Part shown: piece after piece, positions 1-12,043 of the stretch
How the letters are laid out: each line of letters begins with the position of its first letter
Position numbering within the stretch: position 1 is the stretch's first letter
DNA from: Cyprinodon diabolis
Taxonomy: Eukaryota; Chordata; Actinopteri; Cyprinodontiformes; Cyprinodontidae
Length of the DNA stretch: 64,000 bases
Assembly (NCBI GenBank): GCA_030533445.1
Contig: CM060080.1
Span: 10,086,717-10,150,716, forward strand
Direction of reading: 5' to 3'
Made by a program: the position numbers and the translations under genes
The notes under the pieces: generated by a model
Databases searched by the model: none
What the model saw: only the letters and a program-made list of their open reading frames with translations
What the model was told of the DNA's origin: nothing

Positions 1-346
1 ATTAAAACTTATGTGCTATTTTATTTTATTTTATTTTTTTATAGCATGTGTTTTTATGGCAAATGTTAAGGCCTGGAAACCTGTTTGGTAGCACCTGATT
101 AAAACCTGCGTGTATTATTGGGATTTTCAGAGTGGCTGTAAAAGAAAGACGAGGTTCTAAGCCATGGAGATTAAGGTAATACTGATATAAGTTAAATTAT
201 AAAATAAACCTTTATTAGCAGATTCTTGCCACTGAAAGAAGACAAATATATATATATCTATATATATATAGATATATATATATCTATATATATCTATATA
301 TCTATAGATATATATATATAGATAAATATATATATACATATATATA

Positions 347-399
<53 letters not shown>

Positions 400-692
400 T
401 TTCTATTTGTTTACCAGATAACCTCCATATTTCCTACAATTAAAATCGATGTACATATACACTGACCAAGGAAAACAATAAATCATCAGAACATGAGGAG
501 AGCTTCATCATTTCCAACTCTTAAACTCTTTTTAACAAACTTTCCTCTTCCTAACTAAATCAATGTGCACATTTAGATGACTACTGAGGAGGCAGTTCTC
601 TAAGTTTTAAACGGTTTTCAAATTTACACGGTTATCACATTAAAATATGTTTCAGATTGTAGTGTAACAAACTGATACCTTTTGTTCCTCAC
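1..692. other. pxdn intron 11 (partial)
   Basis: Sequence downstream of exon 11. It contains the TA-rich microsatellite at 247-398. I recognise no exon, so exon 12 (Ig4) lies outside the window. Confidence 0.6.
247..398. repeat. (TA)n / GATATA microsatellite
   Basis: About 150 bp of TA dinucleotides interrupted by GATA and CTATA variants, ending in a purer (TA)n run. It can form a hairpin because both strands read alike. It lies in an intron and the reading frames across it are artefacts. Confidence 0.95.
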
Positions 693-968
693 CTAACTGC
701 TTTATGCTGAGCTGCATATTGGCACTCACTGTCCCCACTTGGCTCACTGCCTCACACTCATACTGGCCCTCGTCAAGGACCGTCACCCGAGTGATGCGGA
801 GGGTACCGGAAGGCAGGACTGTGTGACGTCGATCCGAAGGCACTGGAGTTCCACCCCGAGTCCAGACAATAACTGGCTCCGGGTAACCACTGGCCTCACA
901 GGGAATATCCACAGTGTGACCTTCAAGGACTGACTGGTCCTGTGGTGCGACGGTGAACTGGGGGGTTG
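693..968 (-). CDS. pxdn: pxdn exon 11: Ig domain 3
   Basis: A 276-nt phase-1 exon (92 codons) carrying one complete Ig domain: TPQFTV at the start, then [35 protein letters not shown] and MQLSIKQL at the end. The acceptor TTTGGAGCAG is fairly weak, with purines before the AG. I placed the donor at TTAG/GTGAGG because it keeps the phase-1 pattern. A second possible donor (GTATCA) lies 12 bases further on in the same frame. Ig4 and the catalytic domain should follow to the left of the window. Residues about 426-517. Confidence 0.93.
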
Positions 969-1277
969 CTGCTCCAAAAAAGACACAAAAACATCAGGAT
1001 TACTAAAAACATAAATAAAATTGGGACTTTTACTAAAACAACTTTGCAGGTGACTTAAAGTATAATGAAGCTCAGCTATGAATAAATGTTAATCCCATGC
1101 TTTTGAGGGTGTTTTAACTGAATTTAGTTAAGTTCAGATTAGTTCTTATGAGATTACGGGTATGTGGTATTATCATAAGACTAAAACACACCAAACACCA
1201 CCTGCAAATAAGCATAAGACCTGCAGAGTTTATTGGAAAGAATCACACTAAAATAAATCCAAATCTAAAAGGGTTAC
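969..1277. other. pxdn intron 10
   Basis: A 309-bp AT-rich intron between the Ig2 and Ig3 exons. I see no repeat or gene in it. Confidence 0.8.
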
Positions 1278-1550
1278 CTTGCACAATGATGCGTGCTGTG
1301 GCATGTATGGTATCAACGTTATTAGAGGCAAAGCATGTATAAAGTCCTCCATCCTCTCTGACAACATTCTGGATGTAAAGCCCTCCGGACGGAGTGATGT
1401 TAATGCGATCATCGCTAGGCAACGGTGTCCGATCACCCTTCGTCCATGTGACTCTTGGCTGTGGCTGACCAGTGGCACTGCACTCCAGGGTCACACTCTC
1501 GCCCATGAGAACTTCTGTATTCTGGGGCTGAATAACAAAGCTTGGTCGTG
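1278..1550 (-). CDS. pxdn: pxdn exon 10: Ig domain 2
   Basis: A 273-nt phase-1 exon (91 codons) carrying one complete I-set Ig domain. It starts [20 protein letters not shown], has the core LECSATG, VTWTKGD and GLYTCFASN motifs and ends ARIIVQ. The acceptor is TTTCTTAAAG and the donor GTAACC. Human PXDN has VGESVTLEC and [12 protein letters not shown] at the same places, so the match is strong. Residues about 335-425. Confidence 0.96.
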
Positions 1551-2928
1551 CTTTAAGAAAAAAACAAGAAGAACGAAAGATATTGAAATCAGGTTAAAGA
1601 TAACTTTACCAAGCCCTGCAAACTTCAATGCAGAGTCTGCCTTCTAGAATGTACCAAAGTTAGAAAATTGTCTTTTCTCAGCTGAATTTCTTTATGAAAT
1701 AAACATACAATATTCTGAAAAAGATAACCAAACTGTGACAAATGTTTAATTTAAGCCTGAATATAAAGCTGGATCTAAAATCAGACAAGTTTACATTTTG
1801 ATTTAAGGATAAAAACGAAAAGCAGCTAACTAAAACAATTTAAATTTAGCACATTTGTGGTATTCAGACATTCCTGTTTTTGATTGCAAAACCACAACTA
1901 CGTTATAACCACACATTTTAAAAAAATGATACAAAAAAAATAAACTCGGGTGTAGATTCAAGTTTTGAGGAAAAAAAGCAAGACTTCACATCAACACAAA
2001 TGGAGACATGCAAATATTTACTTTGCAACTTTCTTAATATTTCTGGAAAACTGGTTTTTACTTATTTACAAAAATTACCTTTCATCAACTTAAAACTGAA
2101 AACAGATTGTCCAAAGCCAGAGTGTTCTCATGTTTGTCAGATAGAACATTTCGTTTATCTGTGTCCTTATTTGGACAATGTTTACTGTGGAATAAGGAAA
2201 ATATGTTTGGTTTGCCATCAGTGGGACAAATAATGCACATCAGCTCTAAAAAATCCTGATGATCTCATTTTCACATGAAAACATGCTAAGAAATCTAATG
2301 ATATCGGGTATCACTTTTTTTGGTTTCTATTTGTATTTTGGAACAGAAAGTAATAAACACACAGACATATTCTGTCATAATCCGGAGTTCTGGAACAAAG
2401 TACAGATGCTTGCCAGTTTGAGAATTTAATAAAGTTATAGTGGTTGGTAAACAAGGGAACATCCATAGAGACATGAAGTCAATTTTATGACCCGATGAAT
2501 ACTGCAGCAGAGTGTCTGCGGAAGGGGCGGAGGCACATTTGCATTCACTGTGACACATACATGCAGACAACCTGGTTTCTGAGTATAAATCAGCCATAAG
2601 AGAGAAACCATGAAATACGGGAAAATAGGGAAAAAACACAAGAAAGAATTTAGACCTATCCTATAATACAGAAAAATAACTAGTGAAAGATTATATAAAA
2701 ATAATTAAAAACTAATAAATAAACTACAGAACACTTGGCTAAGAGTAAGCAAACATAGCAGAATATGGCAATCCCTATCAAACCAAATCAAAACCAACAT
2801 CTAACCTGTAGATCCTGACAAGTTCACCCTACATTGTCTTTGCCTTTTTGTTATGTTATAAATACTCTGAAGTGCATGAAATTGACTTTTACTGGTCAAT
2901 TGATTTTAGGATAATTCATTTAGATACT

Positions 2929-3883
2929 AGGGCTGGGCGATATAGAAAAAAAGCTTATCGATAAAAAAAAATCATATTGATCGATATCGATAATTATTGA
3001 AAAGATTTGAAACCATATTTTATGTGCAGCTCTGCCTGGACTTTTTATAATATTGCTAAATGATTTAATTTTAATAAAAAATACAAACACAGACTTCCAA
3101 TTAAATATTTATTTTACCAACTTTTTTAACCATAACAGAATTGTTTTAAAGAAAAATAACTTAAGAGACCTGAGTTATGTTATTAAATACTGACAAAGAA
3201 TAAACTAAGGTGACCAGAAAAGTGACCAAAATAAATATAGCAAATAAATAAATGCCCCCCCACCGCCGCCCCCGTTTCCTGCTTTAACCTGAGTTATTAC
3301 TTTGAAGTTTCTGGCCCCTCAGCATTTTTCTCTCAATTGTTAGAACTACATGGGAAACTGCCCAGAACTGAAAATATATATATATTTCCCGAAATTCCCG
3401 AAGATTCCTCGGAGGAGAGCCGCGATGTGGCCTACACAGCTCGTACTCCTGCGGGTGTGAGCGGCTGATGATAAAAATAAAAAAAAGTTGGTTGTGTTAT
3501 CAGACTTGGTTTTCACTGGTTCCCTACACATTTTACAGATGACTGTGGTTTGTTTTTTGTCCGACTTGCAATGACCGAAATACTGCCAGACTGCCGAACT
3601 ACAATTTGGAACAATTTCCTCCGACTCTCCTTGCTGCGACATCTGCATGTGCTCTGTGTTGTGGTTTGAGAGGGCGGCGCTTGGTGACGGCGTGCCTGGG
3701 TCCGCGATTGTGATTGGTTGGGAGGAAGTAGTGACTAGCATAAACCTACATGCTAGGCTACAATGAGAAGGAAGGAAAACTGTGTTTCTTTTTTATCGAA
3801 CTTTTATCGACCCTCTTTTTTTCTATTGCGCCACACGTCTATCGATCGATATATATCGTTATTGAATTATCGCCCAGCCCTAT
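2929..3883 (-). mobile_element. hAT-type non-autonomous element with BED-finger remnant
   Basis: A 955-bp element with inverted ends (AGGGCTGGGCGATA at the left, its complement ending at 3881-3883) flanked by the 8-bp duplication TAGATACT (2921-2928 and 3884-3891). An 8-bp duplication and this terminus fit hAT transposons. The minus strand at 3741-3346 encodes a BED zinc-finger-like piece (SSAVWQYF, then VICKMC) that begins many hAT transposases, but the catalytic RNase-H-like domain is absent. It is an internally deleted, non-autonomous copy. Subterminal sequence is rich in ATCGATA motifs. Confidence 0.85.
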
Positions 3884-4337
3884 TAGATACTTGCCTTAAA
3901 ATCAACTATTGTAATTTTGGTCAAAAATAACTTGCACAAAAAGTTGTCTTCCGTTCTCAGGTCATGTCTTGGGGTCCTGATAACATGCGGTTCTCAGTCA
4001 TCCAGGTCATAGTCATTAAAAAAAAGTAAAAAAAAACAAGTAAGTTCGTTCAGTGGATTGTTTTTTTTTTTTTTACTTTTTGGAGGTCCTTCTTGCAGCT
4101 TTTCAAAGAGATGTGTGTCAAAATCCCCTCAGATAGTCTTTGATACCTTTGTTAGTTAACTGTTTTACTGTAACTAGTTTTTAAGGTTTTAACTTTTGTA
4201 CCGAAGTAATTAGCTGAAATCAGACTGAAATATGTTACAAGGTATATCAAGAATGAGATGAATTATAATAAAACTAGCTTGGTCTCCCAACATGAACTCT
4301 TACCCCTGCAATCTACATTAGCGTGAAATAGTAATTA

Positions 4338-4717
4338 ATAGTGTTGTGCCGATTCCCTTTATTTGCCCCGATACGATACCTGGCTGTGCAGTATTGGCCG
4401 ATAACGATCTCTTTGAAATTGATGTGTGTGTATATATGAAGAACTGCATACTGCCTCGATGTAAAATTATTGCCATCATGGATTTCCATCATGGATTTGT
4501 CAAGCTGCTGCCTACCTTTCTGAGCAGGAAAAAGACTAATACAAAGGGAATCCAGTAGAACTTTTTATTGCCTACCTGGAATGGGTGACAATAGTTGAAT
4601 AAACTTTTGCCTCTCAAAATGGGATCGGTGCCCTATTTGTCGGTACTCGCCGATACCACAATTTTTGTGCTGGATCGGGGCCCCGCCCAATACGGGTATC
4701 GGTATTGGTGCAACACT
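4338..4717. mobile_element. hAT-type MITE, 380 bp
   Basis: Inverted ends (ATAGTGTTGTGCCGAT at the left, ATTGGTGCAACACT at the right) lie between identical 8-bp copies of AGTAATTA (4330-4337 and 4718-4725). The interior repeats the CGATA / TATCGG words near both ends. No coding capacity. The 8-bp duplication supports hAT. Confidence 0.8.
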
Positions 4718-4943
4718 AGTAATTACCCCCAAATCAAAGCACAATTTTTAGAGTAAAATTTAACATTATTATTAGCTGGTAGAACATTGATCTTCAATTC
4801 CTGTCCTGGATCAACTTCCCTTTCTGAAGAACTTGGTAGAATACTAAAGAGGTCATTTAGCCATTTAAATCAGGTGTGGAAGCTACGATACATCTAACAG
4901 GTGGAGGAGAGGAATTAAAAACACATTTAAGTGGCACACTTAC

Positions 4944-5113
4944 CGGGGGCTCCAAAGTATCGAAGAGTGACCTCTGAAGTCTTAACTTCCCCAGCTACAT
5001 TTTTGGCCATGCATTGGTAAACTCCCTGATCGGTCTCTCTGGTGTCTTGAATCATAAGTGTCCCATCTTCCAGCAGGTTCAGACGACTGTCATCCCGCAT
5101 ATTTAAAGCATTG
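4944..5113 (-). CDS. pxdn: pxdn exon 9: Ig domain 1, second half
   Basis: A 170-nt exon with a TTTCTAG acceptor and a GTAAGTG donor. It encodes [20 protein letters not shown] and then [20 protein letters not shown], ending RYFGAP. The D-x-G-x-Y-x-C motif (DQGVYQC) carries the F-strand cysteine that pairs with that in exon 8. Residues about 278-334. The exon sits 166 bp to the left of a small hairpin-like sequence in intron 8 and is otherwise unremarkable. Confidence 0.96.
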
Positions 5114-6143
5114 CTAGAAAAAAACATCAACAGACGTACATTTTGTTTCCTGAAAACGATGCATCGCTATGGTTACAGCTTGTTTTCTGAGTCCATATCA
5201 TTTAATATGATTTACACAAATGATTTGAAAGCATCTTAATTCTTATTTTTTTTTATCTTTTCTTTTCACTTTCAGTGTCTGGATCCCTTACACCCTTTTA
5301 GGGTGTAATACGAGACAGAGATATTAATTTAGATGCTTAGTTTAAATCAGTGGTCATGTCCAGCTTTTTCTACAGAGGCAGGTGGCGAACGTTAATCCAT
5401 TCCTATCATGACTGCATTTTGAGATTTTACTCAAGAGCACCACAATGCACCTTATACAGGACTTACCAAAACTTAAGTAGCTAAACTACAGACGGTAGAA
5501 GGTCTTTTACCTGCTACCAAAAATTGAGACCATCCTCCTGCTGTTGCAAAGATTAAATCATGGGAAAATTTGTCAGACTGATTGTTTTTTAAGTGTCCTT
5601 ACCGCTTTGTCCCCAGATTAGCTTTTATTAGTCATTCTGAAGACAGAGAGTCTGGAGAGGTGTTCTCGCTTTTCAAAATAAAATGTCAAAACTGTCAAAA
5701 CAAAACTATGACCTTTACTGCACATATCAGAAAGGTTCTGTTTTTAAATCTTTTCTTAAAACACATCTCAGTCGTTTCTAAATTTGATTCAGATTTTGGC
5801 TTTTTTTTTTATGTTTCTATGTGTGATATATTTTAATAGCTTTTGTTTTTATAGTTCTTACTTTCCTACATTATTAGCTCTTAAGGGTGTGTAAAGCACT
5901 TTGGTAAATTGAGTTGTATTCAAAAGCTCAAACTAAATTAAGTTGAGTTGATTCTCTATTATCTTCTTGCCAATCCTGTCAATGAATTAAAAATATATAA
6001 TCTTTTCCAAACTAAAAATGTGTTTTTTCTTAATAATAAAGATTAAAAAAACTCTAACAGGGTTTTTATTAATATTAAAAACTTATAAGACATTTATTAA
6101 CAGTTCTTTTATTTCTTTTTTTAAAGTGTTTGATATAACTTAC
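5114..6143. other. pxdn intron 8
   Basis: A 1.03-kb intron. Near 5284-5310 is a small perfect stem (ACACCC TTTTA GGGTGT). At about 5885-5955 the sequence resembles the tail of a dispersed fish repeat (GTAAAGCACTTTGG and TTGAGTTG motifs). Nothing else recognised. Confidence 0.6.
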
Positions 6144-6261
6144 TTGTTTCTTAGCCAGATAATCTGTGGTTTGGGATTGCCTTCAGCCCTACAGGTGAAG
6201 TAAACAGTGTTTCCTGATGTAACGTCGACATCCCGTGGCTCTGAGGTGATCCTTGGAACCT
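6144..6261 (-). CDS. pxdn: pxdn exon 8: Ig domain 1, first half
   Basis: A 118-nt exon with a TCATTTCAG acceptor and a GTAAGTTA donor. It encodes [20 protein letters not shown] and then [18 protein letters not shown]. The Cys of FTCRAEG and the Trp of IIWLRN are the B-strand cysteine and core tryptophan of an I-set Ig domain. The partner Cys is in exon 9, so Ig1 is split by an intron, unlike Ig2 and Ig3. Residues about 239-278. It is short enough that a plain long-ORF scan would miss it. Confidence 0.94.
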
Positions 6262-9200
6262 CTGAAATGAGAAAATTAGACAAGAGTTACACTAATATGT
6301 ATTTAGTCCAAGGTTTTATGAACAAGAATTTAAAAGTAAATTTATAATTAAGGTCTTTGGGGATTAAGACCCTCATTTCTGAATATTTCTGAGTATTTTC
6401 CACTAAAGTTTTTCAATGTAAGTGAAAACTGGCCTATATTTGAGCCTCTGCAACACGATGATCCTTGACTTTTTCCAGTCTTTTTGTTTTTGTTGCTGTT
6501 ATGTATGGGATTAAAGGCTGCAACTCAGGAATATTTTACAAATTGATCAATCTGTTGATTCATTTTTTTAATAATCTAATATAATTTTAATTTTATAATT
6601 TTTAATAATCAGTTAGAACAAGGTTCCATAAAGAAGAGTTTTTACAGAAGTAATCAGAAACTAAAACTTTTCCAAGTGAAGAGTTCTGGATAGAGACAAA
6701 AATTTAAATGCAAAATATTTTTTTTCTTTTTACAATTTAGGTATAATTACTGCTCAAAATATGTTACTCTGTCAGTTAAAGGAATGTTTTAGAGTCTCTA
6801 TACTCCAGTTAATGAGTAAATGATTACTAAATTAGTTGAAGATTGTTATAATAATCTATTAATCATGATTAACCACATTAACTAAAGGACATTGTTCAAG
6901 TAGTTTTACATTGTATGTGTGTGTTTTTTTTTAATACATTTTCTTAACCCTTCAGCTAATTCTTTTAAAGAGACCTCCGATAAATTACAAGCTAAAATTT
7001 TTTTTGAAACAGTCCTAAAATAATTCCTAGAATAATGTAAAGGAAAAAATGCTTCACCAAGATTTTTGCCTTAAATGTGTCAACAGGAAACACTATAACT
7101 ATTTATTTCCTTTATTCGTTTCCTTCTTTTTACCATGACTACCACAATTAAGTCTCTTCTAAGCAAGTTTTTCCTTGCATCAATGTTAGATAGAAACCCT
7201 AAACTTATTCAGAGGCTAAATTCCGGATGTTTCTTTCTGGACATACTTTCTGAGCTCACCACAAGCATGTACTGTATAATCTAACACACACAGAAGCAAC
7301 AAACAGGAAAGGTTCCTCTGTCCTAAAGTATACCTTCCTGCTTACAGGGGCTGAGGTGGAGCAGGAAGGAAAAGACGGCTGGAGGGAGGTTTAAAATGAC
7401 TTACTGGTTTTAGGACATTGATTGGATAGAAGGCAGTGGGAGGGTTAGACTAGGCAGGCGTCTGAAAGTCATGGTTATTATGCTTAGCAGCTGAGATTAA
7501 ACTGTGGTTAAGTTACAGTTGCCGGATTCAAACTGAGGGATTCATTGAGAGCTGGAGAAAATATAGGAATAGAGCAATGGAATTGCATGTTTTTTCATGT
7601 TTATGTGTTTTTTTTTTTTTTTACAGTAAAATAAAATGAAGATTTTGGAGTAGAGGCCAAGTCTAAGTCCTGTTCTATTGAGATAGAACTTAGAATATAT
7701 TCTGTTTGCATATTCTGTTACATTGCAGCACAGAAAGGACCAATGTGACTTCAGTACTGCTATAGATGCAGATGCGCTTCTATATCAAGAATTTTTACAT
7801 GTTTCCCACTTCAAACCGACTGACTTGCTCAGATATTCAAATTCATTTTACAAAATTTTCCATATTTCGCTGGTTCTTATTTTTTTTCCAAGATGGGATT
7901 TTAAACTAAAGTAATTTTGAATGAAAAGAAATCCCTCAGGAGCTTTTATTCACAAACAGGAAACTTGTCCTGTCTAAGGTTGTCTAGAAGGAAACCCGTA
8001 TATTCTCCTAAAGTTCTTTATTTCAGCAGTAAACATCCTTTCAACTTCCTTTATACAGTAAGATAAACTATTTTCCCCTCTAACCGATAAAGTGAACAGC
8101 TGCTTGAGGTCACAGTGACCACAGAATGACGTTTCCTCCAGCTGGTATCAAAACAGCTGCTTACACAAAGAACAGAAAAAATGCTGTTGTGTCAACAGTA
8201 TACGGTATGTGAATGAATTTTACACAGTGACTCAACACATGTAATGTTTGTTGGAAGGTAGGTCAGGCTACTTTCTGTATGTTCTAAAGGGGACTTTTCT
8301 GTATGAAATATATAAAGCTGAACGCATGTATCTGAAGCAAATCAATCAGCTTTGAACCGCATCTCCGCGAAGCCCAATCAGGATCCAGAGTTCATTTTAA
8401 ACGGTCTTCAAATCCATGACTTGCCAAGCGCAAGCAGTGGTGGCGGTGTCTGATTTGACTCAGATGACCCCGATTCAACCCACCTCTATCCGCTTCTCCA
8501 CCATCATAGCTTCATCTGACTTTTTCATGGTGCTTCTTCTACTTTGTATCCATCAGACTGTAATTCCTCCTGGACTCTTACTGCATTCCCTGTCACATCT
8601 TAACTGATCCAGCAGAAGACCGCCATGTTGGGCCTGGTTCTGCTAGAGGTTTTTCCTCTCCACTTTCGCTTCATGCTTGCTCATCATGGACAGGTTAATG
8701 AAAACCTGTGATTATCCAAGATGTACATTTATCATCCGGGTCCAGAGTGAAGCACTAGCATCAGCTCACACAGTCTACTGGATCTCACTAATTCAGCTCA
8801 AGCAGATCGTCTCACCAACCAGCAGTCTATGGACTGAACCAACTGCATCTATCTCCACTCCACCACTAGTTTCACACCTGGGGGGAAACATCCCTGTCCT
8901 CATACACCTGCTTATGCATATTAAGGTAAAACTCAGTGCTAATTTTTCCTGCCGAGGTCTGAGTGCCAAAGCCCTAAAATAATTGTATCAATAAAATTCC
9001 TTTAATTGTCTTTTTCTTTTCAAGTGACATTTTCAGATTGAAATAGCTGTTTAACACCAGTATTGGGCCACAGAAATCACCAGTTTGTACTTATTTTATT
9101 TACTGCTGAGCACACAGAAAATTATATCTATAATTCTGATTTAATTTACCATTTTTTTCTCTTCTTAATGTTAAATAAAAAAGAAATCCAGCTGTAATTT

Positions 9201-9520
9201 TGATGGCTTACAAAGTATTAATACCTGTTTTTGTCATTTTGTCACTTGACAACATCAAATCTTTAACTATTTGTTCTTTGTAGAGAGCATACTACAGCGT
9301 ATAAGTCAGTACTTTTATATGAGAAAATCTCCCCCACATTATAAAAAAATAAATAAATAAAAAACAATTCTGAAAATACATAGAAGGTTCGGGTAGTAAT
9401 AGATTATATTTTTTACAGTTTAAAGAGCTATGCCACTGATGATGTTAAAGCAGATTACAGAGAGCTAAGGTTAAAAGGAACCAGATTAAAGCTTTAAGCT
9501 GTTGTTTTGTCCGTCTGTAC
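6262..9520. other. pxdn intron 7
   Basis: A 3.26-kb intron. It carries a degraded AT-rich repeat copy at 6510-6885 and a stretch near 8600-8690 that resembles part of a dispersed repeat seen three more times in the window. Around 8416-8982 there are open frames with no recognisable protein. The rest is plain AT-rich intron. Confidence 0.6.
6510..6885. repeat. Degraded AATCGATT-rich repeat, copy 1
   Basis: Contains GGCTGCAAC near its left end and the phrase AGAGTCTCTATACT followed by dense ATTAAT / TGATTA words. The same combination occurs at 27331-27880 (same strand), and a related form is inverted at 28640-28806. This looks like an old non-autonomous DNA transposon family. Confidence 0.5.
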
Positions 9521-9690
9521 CGCAGTTGAGCTCCTCAGCAGTGAGCGTGGCCACCGATCGGCCCTGCAGTCGGCTGGGATGATCGCAGGTGGCGGCAGCC
9601 TGGGCGTTTCCAGACTCTGCATACTGCTTTAGCAGGTCGGCCAGCCACAGCAGCTCACAGTCACAGTTCAAAGAGTTGGAATCCAGTCGC
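9521..9690 (-). CDS. pxdn: pxdn exon 7: LRR C-terminal cap
   Basis: A 170-nt exon with a TGTGTGCAG acceptor and a GTACAG donor. It encodes [20 protein letters not shown], continues through [12 protein letters not shown] and ends EELNC. The C-x-C, then C, then C pattern is the LRRCT disulphide cap that closes the solenoid. The exon changes the splice phase from 2 to 1, which fits the phase-1 Ig exons downstream. Residues about 182-238. Reading past the donor reaches a stop within about 10 codons, supporting the chosen end. Confidence 0.95.
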
Positions 9691-10196
9691 CTGCACACAT
9701 GGGCACAAGAAAAAAGCAAATCAGAAGATTCTGGAAGCATTACTAACAAATACTTTATATAAATGAGACCTTTTTAAGAGTTTTGAGGTGAAGGGTATCA
9801 TCTCATTCCAACAGCATCATTAATGTATAAAAACAGAAATAAATAAAAATGCAGTCATGATCATGTAGACACTGAGTTGGATTAGAACCAAATAAATGGT
9901 GTTAAACTTTATATCAGAATTTACTGTGTAAATAAGAAAAAATGTCTATAAAATTGTACTTTTCTTGTGTACAAGCAACAGAAAATCAATGATTAAAAAA
10001 TTAAAAGTTTTTTAATCATTGGATGGATCGGTACAATGAAAGAAAAGTATATTTGTAAACTATTACAGTTATACTTTACATTTACACACGCTCACACGCT
10101 ATATTACTAAAATATTAGAGGTTTTCCAATACCATGTTACGGCTGATACCGATTAATGATATCAATATATAACAAAAAATATATATAATCATCCTG

Positions 10197-10473
10197 CACT
10201 GCAAAAAAAATAAAAAAAATCTACAAATTTGTAAACATTTCTTAAAATAAGCGTATTTAACCTTAATTTAAGTAGGTAAATAAGGAATGAGTATTTTTAC
10301 CCTTAGGGTTATGCTTATGCACTTGAAATTAAGGGATGGCTGTTGTTTTTTACTACTTTAAATGTAAATTGTCTTATAGCACTGGCAAATTTTCTTACTT
10401 AGCTGCTTAATTCAAGAAAAAACGCACTTATTTCAAGAAAAATTGACATACTTAGATCTCATTTTTTGCAATG
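10197..10473. mobile_element. MITE with CACTGCAAAAA ends, copy 1
   Basis: The left end CACTGCAAAAAA and right end TTTTTTGCAATG are inverted. The interior (AGTAGGTAAAT, GGAATGAGTATTTTTA, GCACTTATTT) recurs at 50942-51230 in the same orientation, so this is a family with at least two copies here. No coding capacity. I could not define a target duplication. Confidence 0.65.
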
Positions 10474-10501
10474 TATGCCTGTATGACTGTGATGATTAGT
10501 A

Positions 10502-10703
10502 TGGTAAAGCCTGGCTGAGCGATTCTGGTCCGCCATCCAGCGTTTTCAGGAGGGGGAAGCGGTGCAGCACCAACACTGTTTATAGTGGGGATGGTGTGCT
10601 GCTGGTAAAGCCTGGCTGAGCGATTCTGGTCCGCCATCCAGCGTTTTCAGGAGGGGGAAGCGGTGCAGCACCAACACTGTTTATAGTGGGGATGGTGTGC
10701 TGC
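10502..10703 (+). repeat. Two tandem 101-bp units at the LINE 5' end
   Basis: TGGTAAAGCCTGGCTGAGCG starts at 10502 and again at 10603. The two 101-bp units look identical by eye. The LINE body then begins abruptly (GACCTCGACTCGGG) at 10705. Tandem 5' units can act as promoters in some LINEs; here that is only a possibility. Confidence 0.9.
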
Positions 10704-10743
10704 TGACCTCGACTCGGGACGTCGTGGGTCGGGGGACCTGAGG

Positions 10744-12043
10744 GTGTGCTCCAATTACAGGGGAGTCACACTCTTAAGCCTCCCCGGCAAGGTCTATTCA
10801 GGGGTGCTGGAGAGGAGGGTCCGCCGGATAGTCGAACCTCGGTTTCAGGAAGAGCAGTGTGGTTTCCGTCCTGGTCGTGGAACGCTGGACCAGCTCTACA
10901 CCCTCAGCAGGGTCCTGGAGGGTGCATGGGAGTTCGCCCAACCAGTCTACATGTGCTTTGTGGACTTGGAGAAGACGTTCGACCGTGTCCCTCGGGGAGC
11001 CCTGTGGGGGGTTCTCCGGGAGTACAGGGTGCCGGGCCCTTTGATACGGGCTGTCAGGTCCCTGTATGACCGGTGTCAGAATCTGGTCCGCATTGCCGGC
11101 AGTAAGTCGGGCTCGTTTCCGGTGAGAGTTGGGACTCCGACAGGGCTGCCCTTTGTCACCGATTCTGTTCATTACCTTCATGGACAGAATTTCTAGGCGC
11201 AGCAGAGTTGTTGAGGGGATCCGTTTTGGTGGCCTTAGGATTGCATCTCTGCTTTTTGCAGATGATGTGGTCCTATTGGCTTCATCAGGTCGTGATCTGC
11301 AGCTCTCGCTGGATCGGTTCGCAGCCGAGTGTGAAGCAGCCGGGATGGGGATCAGTGCCTCCAAATCCGAGGCCATGGTCTTGAGCCGGAAAAGGGTAGA
11401 GTGCCTTCTCCGGGTCAGGGGGGGTGTCCTGCCACAAGTGGAGGAGTTTAAGTATCTTGGGATCTCGTTCACGAATGAGGGAAGAAGGGAGCGGGAGATC
11501 GACAGGCGGATTGGCGCAGCGTCTGCCGTGAAGCGGACGCTGTACCGGTCCGTTGTGGTGAAGAGAGAGCTGAGTCAAAAAGCGAAGCTCTCGATTTACC
11601 GGTCGATCTACGTTCCTACCCTCATCTATGGTCATGAACTCTGGGTCATGACCGAAAGAACGAGATCGCGGATACAAGCGGCCGAAATGGGTTTCCTCTG
11701 TAGGGTGGCTGGGCTCTCCCTTAGAGATAGGGTGAGTAGCTTGGTCATCCGGGAGGGACTCGGAGTAGAGCCGCTGCTCCTCGACGTCGAGAGGAGCCTG
11801 TTGAGGTGGCTCGGGCATTTGGTTAGGATGCCTCCTGGACGCCTCCCTGGTGAGGTGTTCCGGGCACGTCCCACCGGGAGGAGGCCCCGGGGAAGACCCA
11901 GGACACGCTGGAGAGACTATGTTTCTCGGCTGGCCTGGGAACGCCTTGGGGTTCCTCCTGAGGGGCTAGAAGAAGTGGCTGGGGAGATGGAAGTCTGGGC
12001 CCCCCTTCTTAGGCTGCTGCCCCCGCGACCCGACCCCGGATAA
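10744..12043 (+). pseudogene. RTE reverse transcriptase, frameshifted
   Basis: The first part (10744 to about 11135) carries RT palm motifs up to SFPVRVG. The second part continues in another frame from GLRQGCP through the FADD catalytic box, the thumb, and a C-terminal region rich in Arg/Pro, ending at a stop at 12041-12043. The two frames overlap near 11130, where a small indel explains the switch. It lacks the N-terminal endonuclease and so could not support retrotransposition. Antisense open frames over this stretch are GC-driven shadows. Confidence 0.88.

Larger units (their letters stand above)
1551..4943. other. pxdn intron 9
   Basis: A 3.4-kb intron. It holds the two hAT-type elements at 2929-3883 and 4338-4717. 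The remainder (1551-2920 and 3892-4329) is AT-rich sequence in which I recognise nothing. Confidence 0.7.

Noticed and set aside
8416..8982. Plus-strand frames of 63 and 101 codons in pxdn intron 7
   Set aside because: They overlap what looks like a fragment of the dispersed repeat and show no protein similarity.
10798..11874. Long minus-strand open frames over the RTE LINE (224, 177 and 80 codons)
   Set aside because: Antisense shadows of the GC-rich reverse transcriptase; they contain no family motif while the plus strand has a full set.
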